A stretch of DNA of 64,000 nucleotides, taken from Aliamphritea ceti. GTDB lineage: Bacteria; Pseudomonadota; Gammaproteobacteria; Pseudomonadales; Balneatricaceae. Position numbers and translations under genes: made by a program. The notes beneath the pieces are model-generated. The model did not search any database. It was not told the origin of the DNA and was given only the letters and a program-made list of their open reading frames with translations. The DNA lies in contig NZ_AP025282.1 of assembly GCF_024347215.1 (NCBI RefSeq), forward strand, positions 4,898,001 to 4,962,000. The letters run 5' to 3'. This document shows, piece after piece, positions 16,095 to 25,571 of the stretch (position 1 is its first letter; each line of letters begins with the position of its first letter).

Positions 16095-16134
16095 CAAAAA
16101 AAACGGCGCCAGGTTAACTAAAACAAGGCGCCGT
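16095..16134 (-). terminator. Terminator after the fliL-like gene
   Basis: Arms ACGGCGCC (16103-16110) and GGCGCCGT (16127-16134). On the minus strand the stem is followed by eight T. It ends the fliL-like transcript 19 bases after its stop codon and insulates the AraC gene. Confidence 0.9.
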
Positions 16135-16152
16135 ATTGCTTAATGCTTAGCT

Positions 16153-16560
16153 TTATTGAATAACGAAGCTGGTGAAGAACAGGTCAGAGACAAATGCTTC
16201 TCCTTCCTCTGCTAACAGTACTTTCTGTACAGTCGCCAACAGTTCTCTGGCCAGCGCATCCTGCGCTTCTACAGACTTCAGCTCATTTTCCTGCTTGTCA
16301 CTCAGCACCATCAGCACTTCATGACGAATTTCCGGCTTATAGAAATTGACTGCGTGATGCGCATCCGGTGATGCAACCTGAACTGTTACTTGGCATTTCA
16401 GAAAACGTAACTTTCCTGTATTGGAAAAATTGGCGATGAATGGCTTCATCTCAATATAGTTAATGTAATCCTCAGGGACGCCACCTTCATCCTCATCCGC
16501 CGCCCACACAGGCGTTATAAAACAAGCCATCATCAATACTAAAAACCAGCGACGCAGCAT
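16153..16560 (-). CDS. FliL-family protein (stand-alone, periplasmic)
   Basis: A 135-residue protein of the FliL family with an N-terminal signal/anchor (1-20, ending VWAAD), a core YIEMKPFIANF, and a C-terminal VQKVLLAEEGEAFVSDLFFTSFVIQ. FliL stabilises flagellar stator units in the membrane. This copy lies outside a flagellar operon and its N-terminus looks like a cleavable signal peptide rather than a permanent anchor, so it may be one of the stand-alone periplasmic FliL-like proteins common in Pseudomonas relatives. It diverges from rsd. Confidence 0.82.
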   Translation of the reverse strand: MLRRWFLVLMMACFITPVWAADEDEGGVPEDYINYIEMKPFIANFSNTGKLRFLKCQVTVQVASPDAHHAVNFYKPEIRHEVLMVLSDKQENELKSVEAQDALARELLATVQKVLLAEEGEAFVSDLFFTSFVIQ

Positions 16561-16908
16561 AGTTCACCTTTCCCCGTACTATTTATCTAATTGCATTAAT
16601 TATCACAGTAATCAATGACTTTTGCCTACATTGCCGGAGTAGACATCCCCAAATTGGCACCAGTATAACGCGATCCTCCCCTGTTGCCATATAGCTGATC
16701 CTTGCCACCTGTGATCCGTTAGGATTAGTATGTATCGCAGGGATGGAAAAACCAGATATTCAGGCGACTGTTAGCTTTAGTCCGGAGTGCTGTTGATGGG
16801 CTACAGAGCAGAAATATTGCTCAGCAGTGTCTGATGTCTTCAGTTGAAGACAACACCTGCAGGACAGCGGTATCCTCTTGCTGGGTTCTAAACACAAGGA
16901 ACACCACC
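16561..16908. other. Intergenic region between the divergent fliL-like and rsd genes
   Basis: It holds no credible gene. It must contain the promoters of both neighbours, but I see no clear -35/-10 pair. The open frame extending rsd upstream to 16834 lacks a ribosome-binding site and is not coding. Confidence 0.5.
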
Positions 16909-17388
16909 ATGTTAGAAAAATGCAAAACCGCTCAGGAACGTTGGGGCGGTGTAAGTGAGATCATCGATAACTGGCTCACCGAACGCCAGCAACTGATCAG
17001 TCACTTTGTCAGTCTGCCACAGACATCTGCCAACGAACTGGCAGCGCCTATCCAGACCTTCTGCCAGATTCTGATGGACTATCTGTCTTCAGGACACTTT
17101 GAGGTCTATGAGCAACTGCTTAAAGAAGGTGACGAGTTTAACGATGGCAGCCTGGAAGCGGCTCAGGACCTGTTCCCAAAGATCCAGACGAATACCGATG
17201 AAGCGCTGGACTTTAACGATAATTTCTCCAGCTTCAACGGCGAAACACTTAAAGATATGCAGGAACTGGCTGACCGTCTGTCTCACTTGGGTGAGTCACT
17301 GGAAGAACGCTTCTCTCTGGAAGACCAGATGATTGAGATTTTGCATATTGCCCACAAAGATCAGGTTTACGACACCAGCACTACCTAA
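16909..17388 (+). CDS. rsd: Rsd/AlgQ family anti-sigma-70 regulator
   Basis: A 159-residue protein, the normal length for Rsd/AlgQ. It carries the N-terminal MLEKCKTAQERWGGVSEIID and NWLTERQQLISHFVSL, which form the family's helical bundle contacting region 4 of sigma-70. Rsd sequesters the housekeeping sigma factor in stationary phase, and AlgQ influences alginate and siderophore genes in Pseudomonas. The ATG at 16909 is chosen because AAGGA lies upstream and the family starts there. It is followed after 9 bases by the WD40 lipoprotein gene. Confidence 0.93.
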   Translation: MLEKCKTAQERWGGVSEIIDNWLTERQQLISHFVSLPQTSANELAAPIQTFCQILMDYLSSGHFEVYEQLLKEGDEFNDGSLEAAQDLFPKIQTNTDEALDFNDNFSSFNGETLKDMQELADRLSHLGESLEERFSLEDQMIEILHIAHKDQVYDTSTT

Positions 17389-17397
17389 GGAAAAGCA

Positions 17398-18378
17398 ATG
17401 GGGAATTCTGTTCGAGTGCTTGCCACGGCACTGTTAAGTGCCGGGCTGTTATCCGGTTGTGGTTCCGGAGATGCGCCCAGCAAAACCTTCGAATATGCCC
17501 AAAAAGGAGCATATTCAGCAGAAATATCCCCCACAGGTAAATTCACCGCACTGGGTTCGTTTAACCATGGCGGCAGTTTATGGAATAACCTCCAGCAGGA
17601 ACGTCTGTACAACTGGAATCATGCCAATGGTGAGTACACCATTATTGCAGCCACCGCTTTTGCACCGGACGAAACCTATGCAGCAACGGCTAATCAGCAG
17701 GATCTGGTACTCTGGAGTTTACAGGACGGCCGACCGGCAGGCTTCTGGCGCTCACCTGCTGAAATTCTCGGAATGGACTTATCACCGAATGGTGATTACG
17801 CCCTGTTAGGCCTGGCAGATCATACTGCCGTCTATTTCGATGTGAAAAACGGTGGCGTAAAAAGAACACTTGGCCATCAGGCCCGGGTAAAAGCGGTTGA
17901 TCTCAGTGAAGATGGTAAATTTGCCTTAACCGGTTCAGATGCCTGGAAAACTAAATTCTGGAATATCGAAACCAACGAGCTTCTGCACAGTATCGAGCTG
18001 GGCAATGTTGTCGACACAGTCGCACTCGCTCCAAATAACGATAAAGCTTTCAGCTCTGCCAGTCTTGATGATGCCATCATCTGGAATACCCAGACCGGCA
18101 AAGTCATTCATACCCTGTCAGATAATCGTGATTTATTTGCCCGCCGCCAGACTTTTACTGCCGCCGAGTTTTCTGCTGACAGTCAACGCTTACTGACTGG
18201 CACCAACTCCGGTACTGTACAGCTGTGGAATGTTGCAACAGGTAAACAGCTCCGGGAATGGGCGATTGAAAAGCGCGATGCATACGGCCCTAACAGTACA
18301 GCTGTATATGCGGTCGGCTTTGGTCAGGGTAAGTACTATGCTGTAGGCTCAAACGGAATATTTAACGAGCTGAAATAA
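17398..18378 (+). CDS. WD40-repeat lipoprotein
   Basis: A 326-residue protein with a lipoprotein signal (LLSAGLLSGC, lipidated Cys near residue 21) and then WD40-like repeats across the rest. Examples are TYAATANQQDLVLWSLQDGR, FALTGSDAWKTKFWNIETNE and RLLTGTNSGTVQLWNVATGK. It should form a beta-propeller anchored to a membrane, most likely for protein-protein contacts. A WD40 lipoprotein next to rsd is seen in Pseudomonas relatives, to my recollection. It probably shares the rsd transcript (9-base gap). The substrate or partner is unknown. Confidence 0.85.
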   Translation: MGNSVRVLATALLSAGLLSGCGSGDAPSKTFEYAQKGAYSAEISPTGKFTALGSFNHGGSLWNNLQQERLYNWNHANGEYTIIAATAFAPDETYAATANQQDLVLWSLQDGRPAGFWRSPAEILGMDLSPNGDYALLGLADHTAVYFDVKNGGVKRTLGHQARVKAVDLSEDGKFALTGSDAWKTKFWNIETNELLHSIELGNVVDTVALAPNNDKAFSSASLDDAIIWNTQTGKVIHTLSDNRDLFARRQTFTAAEFSADSQRLLTGTNSGTVQLWNVATGKQLREWAIEKRDAYGPNSTAVYAVGFGQGKYYAVGSNGIFNELK

Positions 18379-18424
18379 TCTGCGCCAAACAGCAAGATTG
18401 CTGATTCACTGTACTCTCTTAGCA

Positions 18425-18462
18425 AAGGCTGCCGATAAGATCCAGATTCACCGGACAGCCTT
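18425..18462. terminator. Possible bidirectional terminator between the convergent WD40 and KAS III-like genes
   Basis: Arms AAGGCTG (18425-18431) and CAGCCTT (18456-18462), extended by CCG/CGG, with a long loop. T-rich sequence follows only weakly. It lies between the convergent WD40 and KAS III-like genes. Confidence 0.4.
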
Positions 18463-18478
18463 ATTCGTTACAACAGCC

Positions 18479-19540
18479 TCAATGCTGATAAATAAACCCG
18501 CCATACATATACTTAGTTGCCTCAGCACCCAGTACCAGTACACGGTTACCCCGCTCTAATTTACCCGACATAATCAGACCATTCAGGCTCGCCCAGATAG
18601 CCGCCGAACCAAGGTTTCCCCACCGTTTTGCATCATTCACAATACGCTCACAGGGTAATTGCAGATATTCGCTCAGTAAGCGATCTATATGACCGTTGGC
18701 CTGATGCGGCAGAATATAATCGAACTCATCCAGCGAAAATCCCTGCCCGACAATCGCTTCAATACCTTTCAGAAACAATTGCGGACCGGCTTCCCGAACA
18801 CTATCTGCACGATGTAAAAAATACGGCAGTTTCTGCTCACATTCAGGCCGCTCAGAACCGCCCCCACACAATTGAAAACCCGGAGCTTTATTCAACCCAA
18901 TGTGACCACTGAAACAGTGGCTGATTATCTGCTCATTACTGCCGTCATCACGATCCAGAATCACCGTTGCAGCTGCATCGCCCATCTGTACATAATTAAT
19001 TAGCTGCGCGGTATCTATGAAGTCATTGTCTATATCAAAAAATACCGAGCCGACTTCCGTACCCACAATACAGACAGGTTGCATCTGAGGATTATGGTGC
19101 AACATTGGCACAGCGATCTGCAATGCGCTGGCAAATCCGGTGCAGGCCTGCCGCAGTTCCATATACGGTGCCTGTAACGCCAGTTCTTCAGCAATCCAGG
19201 CAGCGCTGGAAGGTAATAATGTATGTGGTGTAGCAGTATGGGATATCAGATATCCCAGCTCAGTATCTGCTGGGCAACCTTCCAATGCTTGCCGGATCGC
19301 CAGAGCAGACAAAATAGGTGCCGATACCTGTGGCTCAGACAGCGCCTGATCTAAACGACGACTAACATAACGCCCTTCGATACCTAAGCGCTTGGCAATG
19401 ATACGTGCCTGCCTGGCAGTCTTGCGCCCACACAACTGCTCTAAGTGAGTTAGTAATACATCATTACTGATATGTTCGCCTGGAAACGCATTACCACAAC
19501 TGCGAAGCTTTGCCTGACCTGGGGCGATCTGAACACTCAT
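18479..19540 (-). CDS. 3-oxoacyl-ACP synthase III-like enzyme
   Basis: A 353-residue FabH/KAS III-family protein. The catalytic triad is visible: Cys in LRQACTGFASALQIA (about residue 132), His in DYILPHQANGHID (about 280) and Asn in NDAKRWGNLGSAAIW (about 310). These enzymes condense an acyl or acetyl starter with malonyl-ACP or another nucleophile. It is not beside a fatty-acid synthesis cluster. Instead it overlaps by about 4 bases a diiron-like gene that precedes an RND exporter, as in secondary-metabolite cassettes such as PqsD- or DarB-type enzymes. Two ATGs are adjacent; the second (19540) has the better spacing from AAAGGAG. The product is unknown. Confidence 0.88.
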   Translation of the reverse strand: MSVQIAPGQAKLRSCGNAFPGEHISNDVLLTHLEQLCGRKTARQARIIAKRLGIEGRYVSRRLDQALSEPQVSAPILSALAIRQALEGCPADTELGYLISHTATPHTLLPSSAAWIAEELALQAPYMELRQACTGFASALQIAVPMLHHNPQMQPVCIVGTEVGSVFFDIDNDFIDTAQLINYVQMGDAAATVILDRDDGSNEQIISHCFSGHIGLNKAPGFQLCGGGSERPECEQKLPYFLHRADSVREAGPQLFLKGIEAIVGQGFSLDEFDYILPHQANGHIDRLLSEYLQLPCERIVNDAKRWGNLGSAAIWASLNGLIMSGKLERGNRVLVLGAEATKYMYGGFIYQH

Positions 19541-20253
19541 CATGCCGCTCCTTTAATGTCAGCATCAGTAGCCGATGCCATCTGCAATAAACGCTGAAAC
19601 AGCGCCCTGGTATCTATCTCCAACATCTGAAATGCAGTTTCCTGCTGCTGCAGTAAATTCACTAAGCCCTCATGAATATGAAATTGACAAGGCTGATCAT
19701 AAATATTCGTCTGAAGCCGGATAGCATGACGACGGGCAATACTGACGTGTCGGGCTTCATCCCTTTTTATCAAGCCAAACAAACCGGCAGCTGCAGTGCC
19801 TTTAATATTACTGTTGGCAACAGCATTCATTAGCACACAGACACAGGCATCGAGCTGACTGATAGTATAAAAATGCCGGGCAACATTATCGCTGGCCTGT
19901 TGAATACGCGCATAAAAAAGCTGTGACTGGCGTTTCAGACGATGCAGCTTTTCGTACTCAGGTAATTGCTGCAACAAGCGCTGCAGCGCTATTTCATGTA
20001 GACGCTCATCAGCTTCTATTTGCGCCAGATAAAACTGTGAATCCGTTCGACGGCTATATTCTGTATTAAACACATGAATTGCCGATTGCTCGCCACACAG
20101 TAGTAATGGCACCAGACGGGCAAGCGCATCTTTCTGACTCTCTGCCAGTCCGGCAGACAAATCAGAATGCGCATTCAGCCACCCTCTCACAGGATGACCG
20201 GGCGGCTCAGTAATTGAAGAAGCTTCAGGTAAAGGAAAACAGTGCTGATTCAT
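19540..20253 (-). CDS. Ferritin-like diiron protein, putative oxygenase
   Basis: A 237-residue, mainly helical protein. Carboxylate/histidine motifs fit a ferritin-like diiron centre: E in CGEQSAIHVFNTEY (about 54), E..H in EADERLHEIALQ (about 80-85), and EARHVSIARRH (about 175-185). The arrangement resembles AurF-type and related diiron oxygenases. The final codons overlap the KAS III start (ATGA), so the two products are probably made together and act in one pathway. No substrate can be deduced. The alternative is a non-catalytic ferritin-like chaperone. Confidence 0.7.
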   Translation of the reverse strand: MNQHCFPLPEASSITEPPGHPVRGWLNAHSDLSAGLAESQKDALARLVPLLLCGEQSAIHVFNTEYSRRTDSQFYLAQIEADERLHEIALQRLLQQLPEYEKLHRLKRQSQLFYARIQQASDNVARHFYTISQLDACVCVLMNAVANSNIKGTAAAGLFGLIKRDEARHVSIARRHAIRLQTNIYDQPCQFHIHEGLVNLLQQQETAFQMLEIDTRALFQRLLQMASATDADIKGAA

Positions 20254-20306
20254 ATCTTAGTCCTGCTATAAGAACAGTCAGATGACCCAACACCTATGGT
20301 AGATAT

Positions 20307-22490
20307 TTACCTGAAATGCCGCTGAAAAAAGCGGTTTTTTAACAAACTTGGTAACAGATACATGTCTGCTAACAGAGCTATAAAAATAATCAATATGCTG
20401 AACAGGCTGATTTCAAAGATAGGTTTGAAGTCTGACAAAAGACCTACACTCAGCGCCAGTATCATCGTCAGACTACTGATGAACACCGCCGGAATAACAT
20501 CTGTCCAGAGCCGCTGCAAAGCCACTGATTCGTCTTCACTACGTCGGTAACGACGATACTTAAATAATATGTGCAAACTGTCATCAACAATGATGCCTAT
20601 GATCATTCCCATCACCACAGCACTGCCTAAAGTAATCGCACCACCACTGATTCCCAACAAACCATAAGCGAGTATCAACGGTGCAAAGTTACAGATAAAC
20701 ACCAGCGTCATTAACCGCCAGCCCCGGAACATCCAGCCAATAAACAAACTGATAGCAAACAGTGCGACCAGTAACGAAAGCAACATGCTCTGCGCATTAC
20801 TGATACTCAGATGTGCAAACATCAGGTCTGCGCTACCGCCAGTATAAATATTCAGCGAGCCTGGGTTTTCCTGTACCCACTGCCGCACCCGGTCATCAAA
20901 AGCGATCATAGCCCTGGCACTCTGCTGTGGCATACGTACCCTTAGCTTAAGCATATGAGTATCGGGGTTATACAGCTGTTCTTCCGCCAGTCGCAACCAG
21001 CTATCTGGCTGGCGGAGAGCCCTGCTGCCAGGCACAATTTTCAGGACTTCTTGCTGCGTACTCAGCCAGGCTGTAAACGCATCAAGCTGCTGTAAATCAT
21101 TAAGGCTGAAAGCTGAAGCATTCTCTGTACTAATCACATAACTTATACCCGAGGCGCCGGATAACTCAGTATCAATAATATTCACCGATTTTCGGAAGCT
21201 GTAATCCTCAGGGAAATATTCGTATACATTGTCATCAACCTGCAACTGCGTTAGCCCCCAGCCTCCCAGCAATAAGAGTAAAGCAGCTGCTGTCACGATC
21301 CGTTTATGGCCACGGCAGGCCAGCCGGGAAACATTCAACCTGGACATACAACCATCGGCGATTGCTATTGATGGTGTGAAACGTTTAAGCCCAAGTTGTA
21401 ACCAACTAATGGTCAGCAAGTAAGAAACCAGCAACCCAACAGCCGCTGCTATACCCGTTACCATCACAGGTGGGGAAGGGCTAAATAATAAAGCCAGAAA
21501 GCCTACAGCAGTTGTCAGGCAGCTTAGTGTAAGAGGCTTAATATTCATCGCAAAACTGTCACGTATCGCATCAGCAGGCACTTTGCCATTTGCCCGAGCC
21601 TGATAAAACGACAACACATTATGCATTGCCGTTACCAGGCTCAGGCCAATTATAATAATCGGCGTAAACGCATTAATGGCCGTCACTGAATGCCCCATCC
21701 AGCTGATAACACCAAAAGCAGCCAGAGTTGATAGCGTACCTACCCCCATCAGCAACAAAGGAATCGCCAAACGACGGAAACTCCACCACAGCAAACTGAA
21801 CATAATCCCCAGCAACAAAGGAATGAAATACTTCAGATCATGACGAACTGTATCGATATAGGCATTATTCAATGCCATAGTGCCAGACAGATAACCAACT
21901 ATATTATCTGAATACGCGTCCTTAACCTGTGCAGAGACAGTGCCATTAAAGGCCAGTATCTGCCGGGCTGACTTACGGTTTTCCAGCGCCACATCTAATA
22001 CAAGCAGAGCTGTCCGGTTATCCGCAGAAATAAAACTGCCATCCAATACCTGGCGGGCATCCCGACTGAGAAAGATATTCGATTTCAGTTTTAAAGCCGT
22101 TAAGAAACCGCGCACTTTGACTACTTCTGGCAGCGCTTCAAGTTGCTGATGCAAAGCCCTGCTTTGACGATAAAACCCATCTTCTTCCAACAATGAACGG
22201 CCATCACGACTCTGAACGACCACCAGCAGCCGTTCTCTGCTGGTAAAGTTTTCCTGCAAACGCTGATACTCCGCAAATAACGGATCATTACGGTCAAAAT
22301 ACGCAAGAAAGCTGGCATTCGTCGTAAGGTGCTGTAATCCGGCAATCGCCAGAGGCAACAGAATCAATAACGCAAAGTTCAGATATTTCTGTCCGGGAAA
22401 AAGTTGCACTACTGCGGCTCCAGATTTTAATGACGCATAATTCAGTTTATTTTCACATTTGAACGGCAAGCTTAAAGTCCGTTCATTCAT
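20307..22490 (-). CDS. MMPL/RND-family exporter
   Basis: A 727-residue RND transporter of the MMPL/SSD type with two homologous halves. Each half has a membrane helix, a large periplasmic domain (about 55-215 and 425-560) and five to six further helices. The halves include FTPIIIIGLSLVTAMHNVL and SAVVMGMIIGIIVDDSLHILF, the RND helix-4 motif with the Asp pair. Members export lipids, hopanoids or polyenes. It lies 53 bases upstream of the diiron gene on the same strand, so the three genes probably form one operon in which this protein exports the product. Confidence 0.85.
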   Translation of the reverse strand: MNERTLSLPFKCENKLNYASLKSGAAVVQLFPGQKYLNFALLILLPLAIAGLQHLTTNASFLAYFDRNDPLFAEYQRLQENFTSRERLLVVVQSRDGRSLLEEDGFYRQSRALHQQLEALPEVVKVRGFLTALKLKSNIFLSRDARQVLDGSFISADNRTALLVLDVALENRKSARQILAFNGTVSAQVKDAYSDNIVGYLSGTMALNNAYIDTVRHDLKYFIPLLLGIMFSLLWWSFRRLAIPLLLMGVGTLSTLAAFGVISWMGHSVTAINAFTPIIIIGLSLVTAMHNVLSFYQARANGKVPADAIRDSFAMNIKPLTLSCLTTAVGFLALLFSPSPPVMVTGIAAAVGLLVSYLLTISWLQLGLKRFTPSIAIADGCMSRLNVSRLACRGHKRIVTAAALLLLLGGWGLTQLQVDDNVYEYFPEDYSFRKSVNIIDTELSGASGISYVISTENASAFSLNDLQQLDAFTAWLSTQQEVLKIVPGSRALRQPDSWLRLAEEQLYNPDTHMLKLRVRMPQQSARAMIAFDDRVRQWVQENPGSLNIYTGGSADLMFAHLSISNAQSMLLSLLVALFAISLFIGWMFRGWRLMTLVFICNFAPLILAYGLLGISGGAITLGSAVVMGMIIGIIVDDSLHILFKYRRYRRSEDESVALQRLWTDVIPAVFISSLTMILALSVGLLSDFKPIFEISLFSILIIFIALLADMYLLPSLLKNRFFQRHFR

Positions 22491-22552
22491 TTAATAACAG
22501 CTAGATTAGCCTTAATCTGCTTGTTAGTGACACTCTCACAGAGGATAAAACC

Positions 22553-23029
22553 ATGTTCACACACACTTACACAACGGGTTTTATACGCTCATGGCGAGCG
22601 CTGGCAGTCATATTCTTCGCTGCCGTGCTATCAGCCTGTACCAGCCTCGCAGACCAACCGGTTTATCAGAACGAAGCGGGGGCGCTGGAAGGCCATGATC
22701 CGGTGGCATATTTCACTGAAGGTAAACCGGTCAAAGGCTCAGCGGCATTTAGCAGTCAGCAAGACGGCACCATCTGGTACTTTTCCAGCGCCGAGAACAA
22801 AAACCTGTTCGACAGTAATCCCGAAAAATATACCCCTCAGTACGGCGGCTATTGTGCACAGGCCATGGCACACGGTTTGGTCGTGTCTTCCGACCCTGCA
22901 GCATTCACCATTAAAGATGACAAGCTGTTCCTCAATTACAGCTTAGGTGTACGTCAAACCTGGCTGGAAAATGTTGATGCCAATATTAAAAGTGCTGATA
23001 GAGAATGGCAGAAGAAAACTTCGCCTTAA
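22553..23029 (+). CDS. YHS-domain lipoprotein
   Basis: A 158-residue protein. The signal ends in the lipobox VLSAC (Cys near 29), and a YHS-type domain follows: GHDPVAYFTEGKPVKGSAAF, WYFSSAENKNLFDSNPEKY and PQYGGYCAQAMAHG. YHS domains are small metal- or ligand-binding modules found in copper transport and oxygenase proteins; stand-alone lipoprotein versions are of unknown function. An AGAGGA precedes the ATG. It is monocistronic, ended by the strong terminator at 23054-23084. Confidence 0.85.
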   Translation: MFTHTYTTGFIRSWRALAVIFFAAVLSACTSLADQPVYQNEAGALEGHDPVAYFTEGKPVKGSAAFSSQQDGTIWYFSSAENKNLFDSNPEKYTPQYGGYCAQAMAHGLVVSSDPAAFTIKDDKLFLNYSLGVRQTWLENVDANIKSADREWQKKTSP

Positions 23030-23053
23030 TCATTAGCTCTTAACAGCAGACAC

Positions 23054-23084
23054 AAAAAAGCCGTTGCAAAGCAACGGCTTTTTT
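23054..23084. terminator. Bidirectional terminator between the YHS gene and rpiA
   Basis: Perfect arms AAAAAAGCCGTTGC (23054-23067) and GCAACGGCTTTTTT (23071-23084), with a 3-base loop. A-run on one side and T-run on the other serve both convergent genes. Confidence 0.95.
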
Positions 23085-23111
23085 ATAACGTCTGTGACAG
23101 ACAATAGACGA

Positions 23112-23783
23112 TCACACAGTAATTTCTACCACGCCATCCGGTGTTCCCATCAACACAATATCTGCACCGCGCTGAGCAAACAGGCCATTAGTGACAACAC
23201 CCACAATATTATTCAGGTGCGCTTCCAGTTCTTTTGGCTGCTCGACTTCAAGGCCATGTAAATCCAAAATAATATTACCGTTATCTGTCACGAAGCCTTC
23301 GCGGTATACAGGCTGACAATCCAGTTTTACCATTTCTCGGGCTACCTGCGAACGCGCCATAGGAATGACTTCAACCGGTAACGGGAAAGCACCCAGTAGA
23401 TCCACTTGTTTGCTGGCATCAACTATACAGACGAACTCTTTCGCAACCGCCGCTACAATCTTCTCACGGGTCAGTGCACCGCCACCACCTTTAACCAGAT
23501 TCATCCGACCATCAAACTCATCTGCACCGTCAACATATACTTCCATCTGATCGACAGAATTCATGTCATACACAGTAATACCATGGCCTTTCAATCGCTC
23601 AGCAGTCGCTTCAGAACTGGCAACAGCACCATCAAACAAGTGCTTAATTTTTGCCAATTCATCAATAAAGAAATTTGCAGTAGAACCCGTACCAACACCA
23701 ACAATGGAATCTTTGCCCAGCTTACCCTGTATATGTGCCACAGCCGCCTGAGCTACCGCTAATTTCATTTCATCTTGTGTCAT
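23112..23783 (-). CDS. rpiA: Ribose-5-phosphate isomerase A
   Basis: A 223-residue RpiA, normal length, interconverting ribose-5-phosphate and ribulose-5-phosphate in the pentose phosphate pathway. Family motifs are GVGTGSTANFFIDELA (about 29-44), VYVDGADEFDGRMNLVKGGGGALTREK (about 80-107, substrate and catalytic residues) and the C-terminal NGLFAQRGADIVLMGTP. It is divergent from ilvA, an arrangement conserved in Pseudomonas and relatives. Confidence 0.97.
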   Translation of the reverse strand: MTQDEMKLAVAQAAVAHIQGKLGKDSIVGVGTGSTANFFIDELAKIKHLFDGAVASSEATAERLKGHGITVYDMNSVDQMEVYVDGADEFDGRMNLVKGGGGALTREKIVAAVAKEFVCIVDASKQVDLLGAFPLPVEVIPMARSQVAREMVKLDCQPVYREGFVTDNGNIILDLHGLEVEQPKELEAHLNNIVGVVTNGLFAQRGADIVLMGTPDGVVEITV

Positions 23784-24006
23784 GCCCGCTACCCATCAGT
23801 ATGAGAAATAATTGAGCGAATTATACGCAGCATTGCCTCCTGATGTAACAACCTGAGCCTGTGGAATAAAACTATACTAAATACAAGGTAAACAGCATGC
23901 TTACCTAGACGCCATGCTCGCTAACTTGTAGCATTTGCTCCCTTAAATTGAAGAAAGCACCGGATTTTGCCTGCAAAATTCAGGAAACAGCGAAAAGAAC
24001 TGAACC

Positions 24007-25524
24007 ATGCCCGATCGTTATATAAAGAAAATCCTTGAAGCCCGCGTATATGATGTGGCTGTTGAGACACCACTGGATGAAGCCCGTGGCTTATCCGAAC
24101 GACTGAACAACCGAGTTTTACTGAAACGTGAAGACGAACAACCGGTGTTCTCTTTTAAGATTCGTGGCGCTTACAACAAGATGATTCAGCTCAGCGAAAC
24201 AGAACGCCAACGCGGCGTCATTGCAGCTTCTGCAGGCAACCACGCTCAGGGACTGGCAATGGCCGCTCAAAAGCTGGGGGTTGATGCCACTATTGTCATG
24301 CCTAAAACCACCCCTGAAGTAAAAGTGAACAATGTTCGCCGCTATGGTGGCAATGTCATTCTTCATGGTGATGCTTTTGATGCTGCTAATGTGCATGCCA
24401 AAAAACTGGTCGAAGAACGTGGCCTGACTTACGTTCACCCATTCGATGACCCGGATGTGATTGCCGGCCAGGGCACAGTCGCTATGGAATTACTGCGTCA
24501 GGAATCCGGACCGATTAATGCGATTTTCGTACCCGTCGGCGGCGGTGGTCTGCTGGCAGGTGTATCTGCTTATGTAAAATATCTGCGCCCTGACACTAAA
24601 GTCATCGGTGTTGAGTCCAGTGAATCTGCAAGCATGCAGGCAGCATTAGCAGCCGGTGAACGGGTCACACTTGACCAGGTTGGTATCTTTGCCGATGGTG
24701 TAGCAGTTGCGCAGGTTGGCCAGTACACCTTTGAAGTGGCGCAGAAGTATGTCGACGAAGTCATCACTGTCAGTATTGATGAAATCTGTGCGGCCGTAAA
24801 AGACATCTATGACGATACCCGCTCTATTTGTGAACCCTCCGGTGCATTAGCCGTTGCAGGTATGAAGAAGTTTGTTGACCGCGAGCAGTGCAGCGATACC
24901 ACTATGATCGCCATTTCTTCCGGTGCCAACGTCAACTTCGACCGGTTACGTCATATTGCGGAACGCTCTGAAATAGGCGAAAACCGCGAAGCAATCATTG
25001 CGGTTAAAATTCCGGAACGCCCTGGCAGCTTTAAACAATTCTGCAGCGACCTAGGCAAACGCAATATTACTGAGTTTAACTATCGCTATGCTAATGATGA
25101 AGATGCGCAGATTTTCGTCGGTGTTCAACTTACTCCGGCACCGGACGCACGTTCAGAATTACTCAGCGAACTGAAAGGCAACGATTACAAAGTAATCGAT
25201 TTGTCTGATAACGAGATGGCTAAACTCCATGTACGTTACATGGTCGGTGGCCGTACCCCAGCTTCAGTGAATAACGAAATTTTATACCGTTTCGAGTTCC
25301 CTGAACGCCCGGGTGCTTTAATGAACTTTTTAAGCAAACTGGGCGGCCGCTGGAATATATCCATGTTCCACTACCGTAATCATGGTGCAGCCTATGGCCG
25401 GGTACTGGTCGGCTTACAGGTACCGGCTAATGAGCACAATAAAGTACCTGAATTCCTCAATGATATCGGTTACAACTACTGGGAAGAAACCGAAAATCCA
25501 GCCTATAAACTATTTTTAGGTTAG
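24007..25524 (+). CDS. ilvA: Threonine ammonia-lyase, biosynthetic
   Basis: A 505-residue PLP enzyme converting threonine to 2-oxobutanoate, the first step of isoleucine synthesis. The catalytic domain (1-325) has FSFKIRGAYNKM with the PLP lysine (about 53), SAGNHAQGLAMAA, and the phosphate loop VGGGGLLAGVSAY. Two ACT-like regulatory domains (about 335-405 and 425-500) bind isoleucine and valine. Full length implies normal feedback control. No leader peptide or attenuator is visible upstream. It ends at a strong terminator. Confidence 0.97.
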   Translation: MPDRYIKKILEARVYDVAVETPLDEARGLSERLNNRVLLKREDEQPVFSFKIRGAYNKMIQLSETERQRGVIAASAGNHAQGLAMAAQKLGVDATIVMPKTTPEVKVNNVRRYGGNVILHGDAFDAANVHAKKLVEERGLTYVHPFDDPDVIAGQGTVAMELLRQESGPINAIFVPVGGGGLLAGVSAYVKYLRPDTKVIGVESSESASMQAALAAGERVTLDQVGIFADGVAVAQVGQYTFEVAQKYVDEVITVSIDEICAAVKDIYDDTRSICEPSGALAVAGMKKFVDREQCSDTTMIAISSGANVNFDRLRHIAERSEIGENREAIIAVKIPERPGSFKQFCSDLGKRNITEFNYRYANDEDAQIFVGVQLTPAPDARSELLSELKGNDYKVIDLSDNEMAKLHVRYMVGGRTPASVNNEILYRFEFPERPGALMNFLSKLGGRWNISMFHYRNHGAAYGRVLVGLQVPANEHNKVPEFLNDIGYNYWEETENPAYKLFLG

Positions 25525-25530
25525 AACAAA

Positions 25531-25557
25531 AAAGGCGACCAACAGGTCGCCTTTTTT
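25531..25557. terminator. Bidirectional terminator after ilvA
   Basis: AAAGGCGACC (25531-25540) pairs with GGTCGCCTTT (25545-25554) and is followed by T. The opposite strand also has a T-run, serving the convergent membrane-protein gene whose stop is at 25572. Confidence 0.95.
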
Positions 25558-25571
25558 ATCAACGTAAAAAG

